A DNA stretch of 42,552 nucleotides from Lachnospiraceae bacterium (GCA_022788085.1 JALEWA010000229.1:1-42552), one strand, 5' to 3'; shown: positions 33,421-42,365, counted from the stretch's first letter. Translations and numbers: made by a program. Notes: generated by a model from the sequence alone, not told the origin.

Positions 33421-33781
33421 GTTTCAGAATATCGGTCACATTTCAGGCAAAAGTTTACCCTGACAGTGGATGAAGTTTATGGTTTAGAACTTAATGTAAA
33501 CAGTGGAAATCGTGAGGCAGACCAGGACATGTGCAATGCAGATGGCAGTGCTCTTTTGGAAGGTGAGAATATTGATTTTCAACTGATTGAGGCAGATTTT
33601 TCTGGGGGGAGTTTATGACGGTGATGAAGGAAAAATTACACTAAGTGTCATGGATAAGGACGGAGAAATGACCAGGGTACAGGGCGAAGTGTACGCAGAT
33701 CTTATCTGGGGAACAAAGTACAGAGTATACCTTACCGGAAATGCCAAAGATGGGTATTTTCTGTCAAAATCTGTGTTTTAA
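33421..33781 (+). pseudogene. Gene broken by a frameshift at a G6 tract
   Basis: Two plus-strand frames join exactly if one G is removed from GGGGGG at 33604-33609: the first reads FTLTVDEVYGLELNVNSGNR ... FQLIEADFSGG and the second continues VYDGDEGKITLSVMDKDGE to KSVF. Together they make a beta-rich, acidic domain with no signal peptide visible; the frame stays open upstream to about 33346 but lacks a clear start. I do not recognise the family. A slip in the homopolymer may be a real mutation, phase variation or a read error. Confidence 0.6.
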
Positions 33782-33937
33782 CATTATTATCTGATTAGAC
33801 TGTTGCTATTCCAACATTGTAATGGTAATGTATATATAAGTATTAATGCAATTTATTATTAATTTTTACCGGCAAATCGACCATTGCGTAAATAGATTGC
33901 CAAACTACAAAACAATATTGAAAGGTACATAGTTTAT

Positions 33938-36394
33938 ATGATAATTTTTCTTACAAGCAGTTTTTTGGATTATCAGACTGTAAGTGACTATAAACCGAGA
34001 CCTCTTCGCGATGATAATCATTTTAAAGAAAACATAAAACGATATTGGAAGCCAGACTCACATGTATTGGTTTTTTCCAGTGCTCCTGCAGATGCCCAGT
34101 TATCTGATCATATTGCGCAGGAATTTTATGATGCCTTTACATTGGCGGATTTTTCCATTGGTGAGATTCGTTGTTTTGACAATAGAACAATGGAAACCTT
34201 TCAGAATAATCACAATGATTTTACCGGAAATTCTAGCAGAGAAGCGTTAAAAGAAGCACTTCTTTGGGCAGATGTTTTCTACTTGTCAGGTGGACACGCT
34301 CCTACAGAAAATTGTTTTATGCAACAATGTGATTTGAAGGCAATTCTTTCTGATCAGACGATTTTTGATGGTCTTTTTATTGGCCTGAGTGCCGGAAGCG
34401 TAAATGCTGCTTCACAGGTTTACCTTGCTCCTGAATTGGAAGGAGAAAGTATTGACCCTGAATTTGTCAAATCTGCCAGTGGGCTTGGATTAACAAGTAT
34501 GCAAATTCTTCCCCACAGCCAATATATAAAAACGATTACTTTAGGCGGGAAGGATTACATAAACGACGTCATTACCAAAGACAGTATCGGCCGTAAAATT
34601 TACATGATTCCTGACGGAAGCTACTTTATCCTGAGAAATGGCATTACTGAATTATTCGGTAGCGGTGAAATCATAGAAAATGGTTCTATTCGACCTATTT
34701 CCAGTGGCATCATCAATGAAGACAACTACCATATTCGTGATTCCTTAAATCAGGCTTATCAAGATCATATTCGACTGTTTGACTCTCTTATTACAAATTA
34801 CTATGACTGGATACTTGAAGTTAATACGGAAACCGACGAAATAATCTTTTATCATATGAGCAGCAGATTTCTGGATAAAGGTCTGATACCTGTTCATATA
34901 GATTCTTTTGATGAGTTGGTTGCTCTGTTTTCAGCTACACTTGTTGTAACTGATGAAAAACAGGCTGTTATAGAACAAGTTTCGACCAAAAAAATCATAA
35001 GCGAACTGTCTGCTAAGGGTAGTTATGTGAGAACCATTCATATGGACGTTTGGAATAGCATTCAGGCTGTCAATTTGCGTGCGGTGCCAATTGCCGAAAA
35101 TCAGACCAGACTTCTTGTTTGTCTGGTAGATATTTCTATGGCGCTTGACCATGACTGGATGACAGATGAATACTCAAGAACCGGATTTTTAAATAAAGCA
35201 GAAATCCTGCTTAAACAGGGTAAAATAGGGGAAGGATATTCCCTTGTCTATACGAATATCCAAGGATTTAAGGCTATTAATGATTTATTGGGAACCTTAA
35301 GTGGAGATATGGTTATTTTTAGGGAACGTGATATTCTAGTCGATGAATTAGAGCCCGTTTTAATTGCCAGATTAGAAAGTGACCATTTTGTTTTGATTAC
35401 AAGGACAACAAATATCACGCCACAGAAGTTTGAAACCCTATGTCATCAGGAATATGTAGAAGGTTCAAAACGTATGCCATTGCTTATCAAATGTGGAATT
35501 TATCATATCACAGACTCCACAAAGAAAGTTCAATATATGCTGGATCAGGCAAAGCTTGCCGAAAAGGCGATTTTACCAAGGCATGGTGTTCCCTATGCAG
35601 TATCTGATGAAAAGCAAAGTAATGAGTATGTAAATCAGAGACGATTTGTTTCTGAAGTAGATCATGCTTTGCAAAACAGAGAGTTCCTGACTTACTATCA
35701 ACCAATTGTTGATGCCAAAACCCGGAAAATCATCAGTGCTGAGGCCTTAATACGATGGAAGCATCCTGAAAAAGGGATGATTCCTCCATACCAGTTCATT
35801 CCTGTTTTTGAAAAGGAAGGTATCATCAGCAAAATTGACAGTTATATGATTGATAACGTAATAAATTTTAATCTGAAAAGAGTGCAGAATGGGCAGCAGG
35901 TAATCCCATGTGCTGTTAACCTTTCGCGTGTGGATTTTTATGATACAAAGCTCCTTAACATCCTTACATCTACACTTGGTCACTATCAGAATATTCAAAA
36001 TATACTAAAGCTTGAAGTTACGGAATCTGCTTATGCAGTTCTTGAATCCGATGCTATTTCTTTTCTCAATGAAATGAAAAAGCTTGGTCTTTCGATTTTG
36101 TTAGATGATTTTGGAAGTGGAATGTCATCCTTGTCTACTTTGGAAAGCTTTGCCTTTGATATCATTAAATTAGACATTGGTTTTACCGCAAAAATCGGGA
36201 AAAATGCCAAATCAGAAGCAATTATAAAAAATACTGTCGGACTATCTCACGATATTGGTGCCAAGGTCATTGCAGAAGGAGTAGAGAATGCAGAACAGTT
36301 AGCATTCCTTCAGGAGGCAGGATGTGATATGATTCAAGGTTACTATTTTTACAAACCTATCTCAGAAGAAGAATTTACAACTATTTTACAATAA
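33938..36394 (+). CDS. Fusion of an S51-type peptidase domain with degenerate GGDEF and intact EAL
   Basis: 818 residues. Residues 1-260 resemble peptidase E/cyanophycinase (S51): FYLSGGHAPTENCF, nucleophile Ser151 in IGLSAGSVNAA, His193 in LPHSQY and an acidic residue in IPDGSYF. Residues ~270-400 look like a PAS-type sensor. Residues 405-555 are a GGDEF domain with the signature degraded to ESDHF, so no synthesis is expected. Residues 570-818 are an EAL domain with EALIRW, VNLSR, LEVTES, LLDDFGSG, KLDIGF, IAEGVEN and QGYYFYKPI, so c-di-GMP hydrolysis is likely. No membrane segment: a cytoplasmic enzyme. The peptidase domain may have become a ligand sensor or may cut a dipeptide signal. It is a single gene with a weak AAAGG site, flanked by a pseudogene and a damaged locus. 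Confidence 0.92.
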   Translation: MIIFLTSSFLDYQTVSDYKPRPLRDDNHFKENIKRYWKPDSHVLVFSSAPADAQLSDHIAQEFYDAFTLADFSIGEIRCFDNRTMETFQNNHNDFTGNSSREALKEALLWADVFYLSGGHAPTENCFMQQCDLKAILSDQTIFDGLFIGLSAGSVNAASQVYLAPELEGESIDPEFVKSASGLGLTSMQILPHSQYIKTITLGGKDYINDVITKDSIGRKIYMIPDGSYFILRNGITELFGSGEIIENGSIRPISSGIINEDNYHIRDSLNQAYQDHIRLFDSLITNYYDWILEVNTETDEIIFYHMSSRFLDKGLIPVHIDSFDELVALFSATLVVTDEKQAVIEQVSTKKIISELSAKGSYVRTIHMDVWNSIQAVNLRAVPIAENQTRLLVCLVDISMALDHDWMTDEYSRTGFLNKAEILLKQGKIGEGYSLVYTNIQGFKAINDLLGTLSGDMVIFRERDILVDELEPVLIARLESDHFVLITRTTNITPQKFETLCHQEYVEGSKRMPLLIKCGIYHITDSTKKVQYMLDQAKLAEKAILPRHGVPYAVSDEKQSNEYVNQRRFVSEVDHALQNREFLTYYQPIVDAKTRKIISAEALIRWKHPEKGMIPPYQFIPVFEKEGIISKIDSYMIDNVINFNLKRVQNGQQVIPCAVNLSRVDFYDTKLLNILTSTLGHYQNIQNILKLEVTESAYAVLESDAISFLNEMKKLGLSILLDDFGSGMSSLSTLESFAFDIIKLDIGFTAKIGKNAKSEAIIKNTVGLSHDIGAKVIAEGVENAEQLAFLQEAGCDMIQGYYFYKPISEEEFTTILQ

Positions 36395-36519
36395 TGGATA
36401 ATAATGATTGTACGTCAAAAGTGAGTGTAAAATAACTCTTGCTTTCCATTGTACTCTTTTACTGGCAAAATCGTATCATAAAAATAGCGTAAATAGTAGA
36501 CATAAGCCTTCCTCATTAT

Positions 36520-37677
36520 CTACCATCGGAATCGTGTCTGTCCTTCCACAGACATTCCAGAAGCAGTATCTGCATCAAATTCCATATCAGAAATGACAAG
36601 AACCTGCTTAGGAAGCTCCTCTCTAGGAACTTCCTTACATTTTGCCATTTCAAGAATCAAACTAAAAACTTCCTCTATGTTAGTATTAGCCACTTCACAA
36701 TGAGAAAACATAATCTCAAGTTTGTCCTTAAGGCTGGTATTATCCTTAAGCTCAATAAACTGAGGACGTTCACTGAAGGTTATGGCCTTGTTATGAAATA
36801 CTCCTTGCAGCTGCTCCGCAAAGTAAATTGCAAGTGCATTACAGATTTCTATTGCCATAACAGAACTGCTTCCTGAAGCACGTGAATACATACTTCCAGA
36901 GCCATCCGCTACTACAATAGCATCCTCAAAACCCCAGTCATTCCTAAAGCCTTCTGCAACAATCTTCTTCCACATAAGTTCAGAAAGAAGATCTCCTTTT
37001 AGGCCTCGGCAATAACTGTCGCCTTTGGTTATTCTATGAACTATTTCATAAGGCATCAGACCGTTCGCATTAAGCTTACCTTCTCCGAGAAATACCTTTT
37101 CAAAATATTCTGCTCTTCGCTCCAAATCATGCTTCTCAAAAGCTTTGTCATATTTCATGTTTGCTTTTGCAGGAACTGTTTCGTAATTAATTTCATCCCA
37201 GGCTGACTTCGACATTTTAGTCTCAACAACGTTTCCATAGGCTCTAAGCTTTGCCAGGGTCTTTCTATACTCCTTCGGAGACATTTTAAAATGCTTACAA
37301 AGTCTCTTTGCATATTCCTTTGTCTTAGCAGATGAAGTATTGATGCTTGGTAGCCACTTTGCAAGAAGGAACACTGGCTTTCCTGACTTTATAGCCTTAA
37401 GGTCTTTATCAAGCTGCTCTTTATACATTGCTGCAACATCACCGGCAAGTAAAGTATCCAAAAGGACTAACGCATCATCATATCTGCCATATTCAGGCAC
37501 ATACTTGATTACAGCCTGTGCAATCTTAGGCTGAGAAATAGCAAGATAGTGAAGACACACTCTAAATGTTCTTCTCTCACCCATTCCTTCAAGAATATCT
37601 CTTAAGAAAAAAAGCCATTTCACAGCATACATAGGTGTTTCATGGTATATGAGCCGCAATCTTCTTAGCAGAATCAA
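36520..37677 (-). pseudogene. DUF2828-type vWA/TROVE-like protein, cut at both ends
   Basis: The frame encodes most of a DUF2828 protein: FLRDILEGMGERRTFRVCLH at the start, a helical TROVE-like region, then a vWA domain with MIDAS DGSGSMYSRASGSSS. The family normally has some 60-80 more residues before the GERR region; here the frame starts inside the end of the AlkZ-related gene and has no ribosome site. At the other end it stops at MEFDADTASG plus a short foreign tail, where I would expect about 80 more residues. DUF2828 proteins resemble Ro60, the RNA-binding ring with a vWA domain. Probably a non-functional remnant of an RNA-quality-control gene. Confidence 0.75.
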
Positions 37678-38410
37678 CTGGCTCCTCTCTATATTCCTTA
37701 GTCACATAATCGTAGCCAAGTATTGTTTCTGGCATTGTATAGACATCTACAGACCATCCATACTTTTCACCCTTTTTGTTTACCTTCTGATCAAAATTTC
37801 GAACACACAAATATGTCTTCATTTCCAAATCAGTAATAGTTCCCTCAAAGTTTTTCTCACCATCTTTTCTGAATCCAGCCTGATCTTTTATTTCAAAAGA
37901 AAACAGCTCCGGACATGGCTCTTTTTCCATGAAAAGATCCATGATTTTCTTTTGCCTGATAGGCGCTTTTCCATCCTCGTACAGAGCATCAAAGTCGTAT
38001 CCATCACGCCTATAATTGGCAAAGTATGGAAACCACTCCTTTGTAATAAAGCCTGCTTTTTTACAGAAAAACTTTCCATACAGAATATTCCCACGTTCAG
38101 CAATAATCTGTCTCCATTCCCAGGGATCCTTCTCTTTGTCACCGCTCCACCAGTATTCAGGCACAGTTCTCTCTTCAAGAGAAAAGCCAGGAATATCGTT
38201 CTTAAATAAAGGCAAAAAGCCTACACTGTTAATATATTCAATTGCTTCATCTACTGTATGAATGCACTCTGGATCATTCCAGTCCAAGCCATACACTTTG
38301 AAGCTACGCTTCTCAGTCGCGGCAGCCGCCAAATGCTCAAGCAAGCTTGGCACTTGGCTCGTTGCTTCGCGCATTATCCATTCTCCTGATTCGTTTCCCA
38401 TATTCTCCAT
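37640..38410 (-). CDS. AlkZ-related protein
   Basis: 256 residues, soluble. The sequence has the features I associate with AlkZ-related proteins of clostridia: DPWEWRQIIAERGNILYGKF, AGFITKEWFPYFANYRRDGY and a C-terminal GYDYVTKEYREEP. AlkZ is a DNA glycosylase with winged-helix domains that acts on crosslinks and bulky lesions; whether this relative has activity is unknown. It starts two bases after the stop of the ATPase gene, so they form an operon. The C-terminus overlaps the DUF2828 fragment by 38 bases, which may mean that a few original residues are missing. Confidence 0.7.
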   Translation of the reverse strand: MENMGNESGEWIMREATSQVPSLLEHLAAAATEKRSFKVYGLDWNDPECIHTVDEAIEYINSVGFLPLFKNDIPGFSLEERTVPEYWWSGDKEKDPWEWRQIIAERGNILYGKFFCKKAGFITKEWFPYFANYRRDGYDFDALYEDGKAPIRQKKIMDLFMEKEPCPELFSFEIKDQAGFRKDGEKNFEGTITDLEMKTYLCVRNFDQKVNKKGEKYGWSVDVYTMPETILGYDYVTKEYREEPVDSAKKIAAHIP

Positions 38411-38412
38411 CC

Positions 38413-39834
38413 TTATGTGAACAGGTCATCACCCACAATAACATTTTGTACAATTCCGGAATATTTGCTTCGCTTATAACCATTTCCACAAATTAGAGTC
38501 AAGTGAACAGCATCTTTCGTTTCAGTCACCTTTTGAAACATAGAAAGTCTGTTTTCAATTTTCTGATACTCAGCTTCATCAGGCGAATACTCTTCATTTG
38601 TGAATTTCATTTCACAAAGATTTGAAACTCCATCTTTTCTTTTAATCACCAGATCAATCTGAGCACTCTCCCCGGGTTCTGTACTTCTCCATGCGAACTC
38701 ATGTGTTTCAATACCTCGTATTCCAAGTGCTGACTTAATCTGTTCGATATGATTAATGCATACTATTTCAAAAGCATTTCCACGCCACGCATTATAACCC
38801 GGTGTGTTAATATACTCATTCCATGAATCAAATTTTTTGTTCTTGATAAATCCTATATAAAAAAGTACAAATGGGTCTATCAACTGATAAAATGGCTCCC
38901 CTTCGCCCTTTTTACAGTTTATATACTTTCGTATAAACCCACACTCTTCAAGTTCCAGGAGGTCCTTGGTCAAAACTGATCCGCCTCCTATCGCTTTCTC
39001 CTTAGAAAGTTCAGCTCTTGTAAGTCCTGTTCTATGTTTAGCCAAGGCGTCCAGTATAGCTAAATGTTTCTCCGGCTTGTCATATAACGAATAAAACAGA
39101 TTATGATATTCATTCGCCAACTGTCCATGCTCTTTAAAGCATAATTCGTTAATGTTCTGTGCCAGACTAAGACGTGAATCATACAGACACAGATAATGTG
39201 GAATTCCACCCAAAATCATATAGCTCTCTATCATCTGCTTTCTCGTCATGACCACATCATTAAGGGCAAACAATTGCTCACACTCTGCCAACGTGAAAGG
39301 TGCCAGATGAATGCGCCTAGTAACCCTGTTGTGAAAGCCTTTTTTGTCTGTAAGCAGATTCGTTATAATCCATGAAGTAGCAGAGCCGCAGACAATCAGT
39401 ACAATATCCTCTTGTGCTGATGCCCAGCTGTTCCAAAAATAATCAAGAGCACTCTTAAAATCAGATCTCGCTGTATCCATCCAGGGAAGCTCGTCAAGAA
39501 ACACAACCCTTTTATTATTTATAGGTTCACGGTAGACATTTACACTTTCAAGCAGTGCCTTTAACCTTGAAAAGGCTTCAAACCAGTCTGCGGGGATGCT
39601 TTTTTCAGCATGTCCGTATTCGTTCAGACTTGCAGTGAAACCGCGTAGCTGTCCCTTAGTTTTTTCAGAAGTTAATCCGGTAGCATAAAAAGAAAAGCTC
39701 TTGTTAAAATACTCTCTGATTAAGTAAGTTTTTCCGACTCTCCTTCTTCCATAAACAACAACAAATTCCGGACGTTTGGAAAGCAGGCACTGCATAAGTC
39801 CTTCTTTTTCATTATTTCTGCCAACGATTCTCAC
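38413..39834 (-). CDS. ATPase with C-terminal DUF234 nuclease-like domain
   Basis: 473 residues. The N-terminal P-loop ATPase (Walker A VYGRRRVGKTYLI, Walker B RVVFLDELPWMD, sensor-like LIVCGSATSW) is followed by a winged-helix part (TRAELSKEKAIGGGSVLTKD) and a DUF234 domain with a PD-(D/E)xK-like pattern (AQIDLVIKRKDGVSNLCEMKF). This is the archaeal-type ATPase family common in bacteria and often linked to mobile or defence genes; function is unproven. Start GTG at 39834 has GAGGTGATAAA upstream. A promoter and three copies of a TGGCGAT-type motif lie in front. First gene of a two-gene operon with the AlkZ-related protein. Confidence 0.9.
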   Translation of the reverse strand: MRIVGRNNEKEGLMQCLLSKRPEFVVVYGRRRVGKTYLIREYFNKSFSFYATGLTSEKTKGQLRGFTASLNEYGHAEKSIPADWFEAFSRLKALLESVNVYREPINNKRVVFLDELPWMDTARSDFKSALDYFWNSWASAQEDIVLIVCGSATSWIITNLLTDKKGFHNRVTRRIHLAPFTLAECEQLFALNDVVMTRKQMIESYMILGGIPHYLCLYDSRLSLAQNINELCFKEHGQLANEYHNLFYSLYDKPEKHLAILDALAKHRTGLTRAELSKEKAIGGGSVLTKDLLELEECGFIRKYINCKKGEGEPFYQLIDPFVLFYIGFIKNKKFDSWNEYINTPGYNAWRGNAFEIVCINHIEQIKSALGIRGIETHEFAWRSTEPGESAQIDLVIKRKDGVSNLCEMKFTNEEYSPDEAEYQKIENRLSMFQKVTETKDAVHLTLICGNGYKRSKYSGIVQNVIVGDDLFT

Positions 39835-39862
39835 TTTATCACCTCAAAACATAATTACGTTT

Positions 39863-39935
39863 ATAAATCGCCATATTTGACATGTCATCAGCTCATTTGG
39901 CGATTTATATGTTGTATTTACATTATATATCGCCA
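39863..39935. promoter_or_regulatory. Triple TGGCGAT-type operator in front of the ATPase operon
   Basis: ATAAATCGCCA (39863-39873) and TGGCGATTTAT (39898-39908) are perfect inverted copies; a third, ATATCGCCAA (39926-39935), overlaps the promoter. Spacing and symmetry suggest a repressor site; the winged-helix ATPase itself is a candidate. Confidence 0.5.
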
Positions 39936-39950
39936 ACCAATCATTTTCAA
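39922..39950 (-). promoter_or_regulatory. Sigma-A promoter of the ATPase operon
   Basis: TTGAAA and TATAAT are 17 bases apart on the minus strand, about 90 bases upstream of the GTG start. A copy of the TGGCGAT motif lies across the -10 side. Confidence 0.75.
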
Positions 39951-40015
39951 GTTCTATCTATCAAATATTATATTCTATCCCTTATTTATTATTCTACGCC
40001 GCAACTGTAACCACT

Positions 40016-40282
40016 TTATTTTAGTCCTACCAGAAGTTTCATCTGATCAATAGCAACCTTTTTAAGTACGGCACTTCCAAGGCTATTGAATACAGAAAGC
40101 AGTTCCTCTTCCTCCTCAGTAAGCTCTGCTTCAATTCCATCTGCAAGATAGGATACAGAAGTACACAATACCTTAAGACTTGTATTCTCTTTCAGGTCAA
40201 TAAACTTCGGATGACCACTGAATGTTATGGTCTTATTATGGAATACTTTTGCATCATACCTCTCTTCAAACACATCATAAAA
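40016..40282 (-). pseudogene. Second DUF2828 scrap joined to an unknown C-terminus
   Basis: VFHNKTITFSGHPKFIDLKE and NTSLK match the region after the vWA MIDAS in the DUF2828 fragment at 36520-37677 (VFHNKAITFSERPQFIELKD). The frame then changes to an unrelated tail (CTSVSYLADGIEAELTEEEE, then VAIDQMKLLVGLK) that I cannot place. The longer frame that runs back to 40471 crosses the tRNA-Glu gene and is false. There is no start signal of its own. Confidence 0.7.
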
Positions 40283-40329
40283 AATGAGCTGTACAATAAA
40301 AACGTCAGCCCTATTTAGCGTTTGCGGAA

Positions 40330-40359
40330 GGGCGCAAACAGTCCGGTGGACTGTTGCCC
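40330..40359. repeat. GC-rich hairpin element beside tRNA-Glu
   Basis: GGGC, AACAGTCC, loop GGT, GGACTGTT, GCCC form a nested stem in a GC-rich stretch that contrasts with its AT-rich surroundings. It resembles a REP-type palindrome and lies 27 bases from the tRNA 3' end. Confidence 0.6.
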
Positions 40360-40385
40360 TGCGCCGACCGAAACGGAGTGTAAAA

Positions 40386-40458
40386 TGATCCCCACGGGAC
40401 TCGAACCCGGTATCTCTGACGTGAAAGGCCAGTGTCCTAACCATTAGACTAGGGGACC
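40386..40458 (-). tRNA. tRNA-Glu (TTC)
   Basis: Acceptor arms GGTCCCC and GGGGATC, D arm with AATGGTT, anticodon stem CTGGC/GTCAG with loop CTTTCAC (anticodon TTC), T loop TTCGAGT and discriminator A. The first T-stem pair is a mismatch and CCA is not encoded. It sits between two truncated genes. Confidence 0.93.
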
Positions 40459-40495
40459 GTATTGGAGTCAATAAATCTCAGCTCCGCATATTTTT

Positions 40496-41083
40496 TCATG
40501 CGCTAATCTGCGCCTTTACATCTGTATCGATAACAATAAGGTTAATTGCTAATCGCTGATATATTTCTGCTACCTGCTTACCAAGATTACGGCTGCCTGA
40601 ATGAATGATTAAATACTTTGTCCCATCTGCAGCTTCGTCAATCTCGATAAAGTGATTTCCACCACCAAGCGTGCCAAGAGATCTCTCAAGTCTCTTTGAA
40701 TCCTTAAGTTCTCTGTAACAGCGAAGTTCTGTAAGATCAAATCGCTCTTGACGGCCTTCCCACACGTTCATTCCTGAGGGAATAAAATGGGCTGCCTCAT
40801 CTACCTTTTCAAAATCAACCTCTATTTTTCCAAGATTTACCGTGTACATTCCACATCCGATATCGACTCCAACTACATTTGGAACTGCCTTATCAACGAT
40901 TGTCATTGTGGTTCCAATAGTGCAGCCTTTACCGGCATGAACGTCAGGCATGATTCTTATCTTTGAGCCTTCTGTCATTACGTAATCGCACATACGTCTA
41001 ATCTGCTCTATAGCCTCATCCTCTACTACCTTTGCGTAGCAGATAGCTGTATTTACTTTTCCTTTGATCTCTAATGCTTCCAT
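40496..41083 (-). pseudogene. rtcB: Truncated rtcB (RNA 3'-phosphate ligase), N-terminal half
   Basis: The ATG at 41083 has AAAGGGAGC upstream. The frame matches RtcB closely: GSKIRIMPDVHAGKGCTIGT, VDIGCGMYTV, SLGTLGGGNHFIEID and HSGSRNLGKQVAE, which include the metal-binding Cys and His residues. RtcB proteins have about 380-480 residues; here homology ends at residue ~180 (EIYQRLA) and a foreign tail of about 15 residues follows (NLIVIDTDVKAQISA). The part with the guanylylated catalytic His is missing, so the ligase cannot work. The tail matches the end of the macrodomain chimera at 28098. tRNA-Glu follows 38 bases downstream and tRNA-Lys lies 35 bases upstream. Confidence 0.88.
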
Positions 41084-41117
41084 AATTGCTCCCTTTCTGA
41101 AAATATCATTGGACAAA

Positions 41118-41189
41118 TGCTCCTCATGGGATTTGAACCCACAACCTACCGGTTAAAAGCCGGTTACTCTACCATTGAGTTAAAGAAGC
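41118..41189 (-). tRNA. tRNA-Lys (TTT)
   Basis: Acceptor GCTTCTT/GAGGAGC with two G-U pairs, D stem ACTC/GAGT, anticodon stem ACCGG/CCGGT with loop CTTTTAA (anticodon TTT), T stem GTGGG/CCCAT with loop TTCAAAT, discriminator A. CCA is not encoded. The acceptor stem is weaker than usual for a chromosomal tRNA-Lys, which fits a mobile-element or phage origin. Confidence 0.92.
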
Positions 41190-41267
41190 ATAAAAAATAC
41201 CGCTTGACCTCATCATCCAAGGTAAGCGGTACGCTAAAACATGTTTATCTATTTTTGTCCTTCTATC

Positions 41268-41426
41268 CTATTTCCCCGGATTCGCGACAATCTCTAAAAC
41301 ACAATTTTCTCGTTTATGCTTAGCCTTAAATGAGCGCATAGAATCAAAACTCCACTCATATCCTTTGAGGAGTGTAGCTGCTTTACGTTCAATATGAAGC
41401 TGATATAAACGATTCATTGTTGCCAT
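41268..41426 (-). CDS. 52-residue basic protein
   Basis: ATG at 41426 follows AAAGGAAAAAGAC. The product (MATMNRLYQLHIERKAATLL at the start, ending in LEIVANPGK) is basic and helical. No family recognised. It lies about 80 bases upstream of tRNA-Lys on the same strand. It may be a real small protein or another fragment of a longer gene. Confidence 0.45.
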   Translation of the reverse strand: MATMNRLYQLHIERKAATLLKGYEWSFDSMRSFKAKHKRENCVLEIVANPGK

Positions 41427-41609
41427 GTCTTTTTCCTTTCTGTGGAGCGCTTTTTGCTCCGCTTATCTTTTATCTATATCGTACTATAGCACAGTTATCT
41501 TTCGTTGTCATTATACTTGTGGTATAAAATGTCATCTTAAAATCCTTCATCTTGATCATCCACTTTTTCCATGTTTACCAGATTCTTTTTACCAATTTTA
41601 TAGTATTTG

Positions 41610-42017
41610 CTATTTCTCAAGTTTTTTCAAATACTGATAAGGAACTTCTTTCGTAAGCCAAACACCATTTGCAGAAAGATAAAACTTATATCCATCATCA
41701 TGCATCTGCTTAGCAAGTATATGATAAAGCACTGGCTTTCCATGTCTAGATCCGACTTTAACTGCAGTTTCTTCATCCTTAGATAAATGTACATATAGTC
41801 TACTCTTTGGAATCAAACCTTCCCTATCTATTGATTCAACGTACTTCTCACCAGTTCCGTGCCACAGGATTTTTGGTGGCTCCTGTTCTTCTAAGTCAAC
41901 ATCAACGGGAATAGAATGTCCCTGATTTGCACGAATTAGCGTTTTATCCTCATTGAAAGAATATCTCTGCTTACTTCCGTTAATACCATTTTCAAATCTC
42001 TCCTTGTAATTAATCAA
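41610..42017 (-). pseudogene. kptA: N-terminally truncated kptA (RNA 2'-phosphotransferase)
   Basis: The frame holds the catalytic domain of KptA/Tpt1: [53 protein letters not shown] and [15 protein letters not shown], with the Arg-His-Arg-type residues in place. KptA moves an RNA 2'-phosphate to NAD+. The usual N-terminal winged-helix part of about 50 residues is missing; the frame opens with a TTG without a ribosome site. Just upstream is a short unrelated coding scrap (IPDEWTNFIQSKEWMDK, ending at 42014). The gene is therefore a probable remnant, although the catalytic half might still fold. Confidence 0.85.
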
Positions 42018-42118
42018 ATATCAAGCAACATTTTATCCATCCACTCTTTACTCTGAATAAAATTAGTCCATTCATCAGGAATGCCTTATTCATCGTCCTC
42101 TATTTGGTTCACTTTGTT

Positions 42119-42159
42119 CTATTAGCCATTTTCTTCTTTTTTTCATTTTTGGCTAATAG
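42119..42159. repeat. Inverted repeat CTATTAGCCA/TGGCTAATAG
   Basis: Perfect 10-base arms enclose a T-rich loop of 21 bases. It ends two bases before the stop of the next fragment and could act as its terminator. Confidence 0.6.
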
Positions 42160-42161
42160 CA

Positions 42162-42365
42162 TTATTTATCCAACAACCAATCTTGTACTGATGAGTTAAT
42201 GGCAGATAAATATTCCAAATTCGGTCCTGCTCCCAGAACTCCTTCCTGTATGCAACTTTCATATATATTGTCCATTTGGTTATGTAAGATAATCCCAGAC
42301 TCTTTGCTGATGTGCGATAAAGAAGTAATAGAAGTGTAAAAAATTTTGCCGTTCCTATCCGGCAC
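42162..42365 (-). pseudogene. C-terminal gene fragment next to a mobile-element end
   Basis: The frame encodes FYTSITSLSHISKESGIILH and later DNIYESCIQEGVLGAGPNLE, ending WLLDK. The family is unknown to me. Its apparent start (MPDRNG) lies in the junction with the mobile element, so this is the tail of a gene that the element interrupted. There is no ribosome site. Confidence 0.5.

Noticed and set aside
40283-40471. N-terminal extension of the DUF2828 scrap
   Set aside because: It is a translation of the tRNA-Glu gene and of the GC-rich hairpin.
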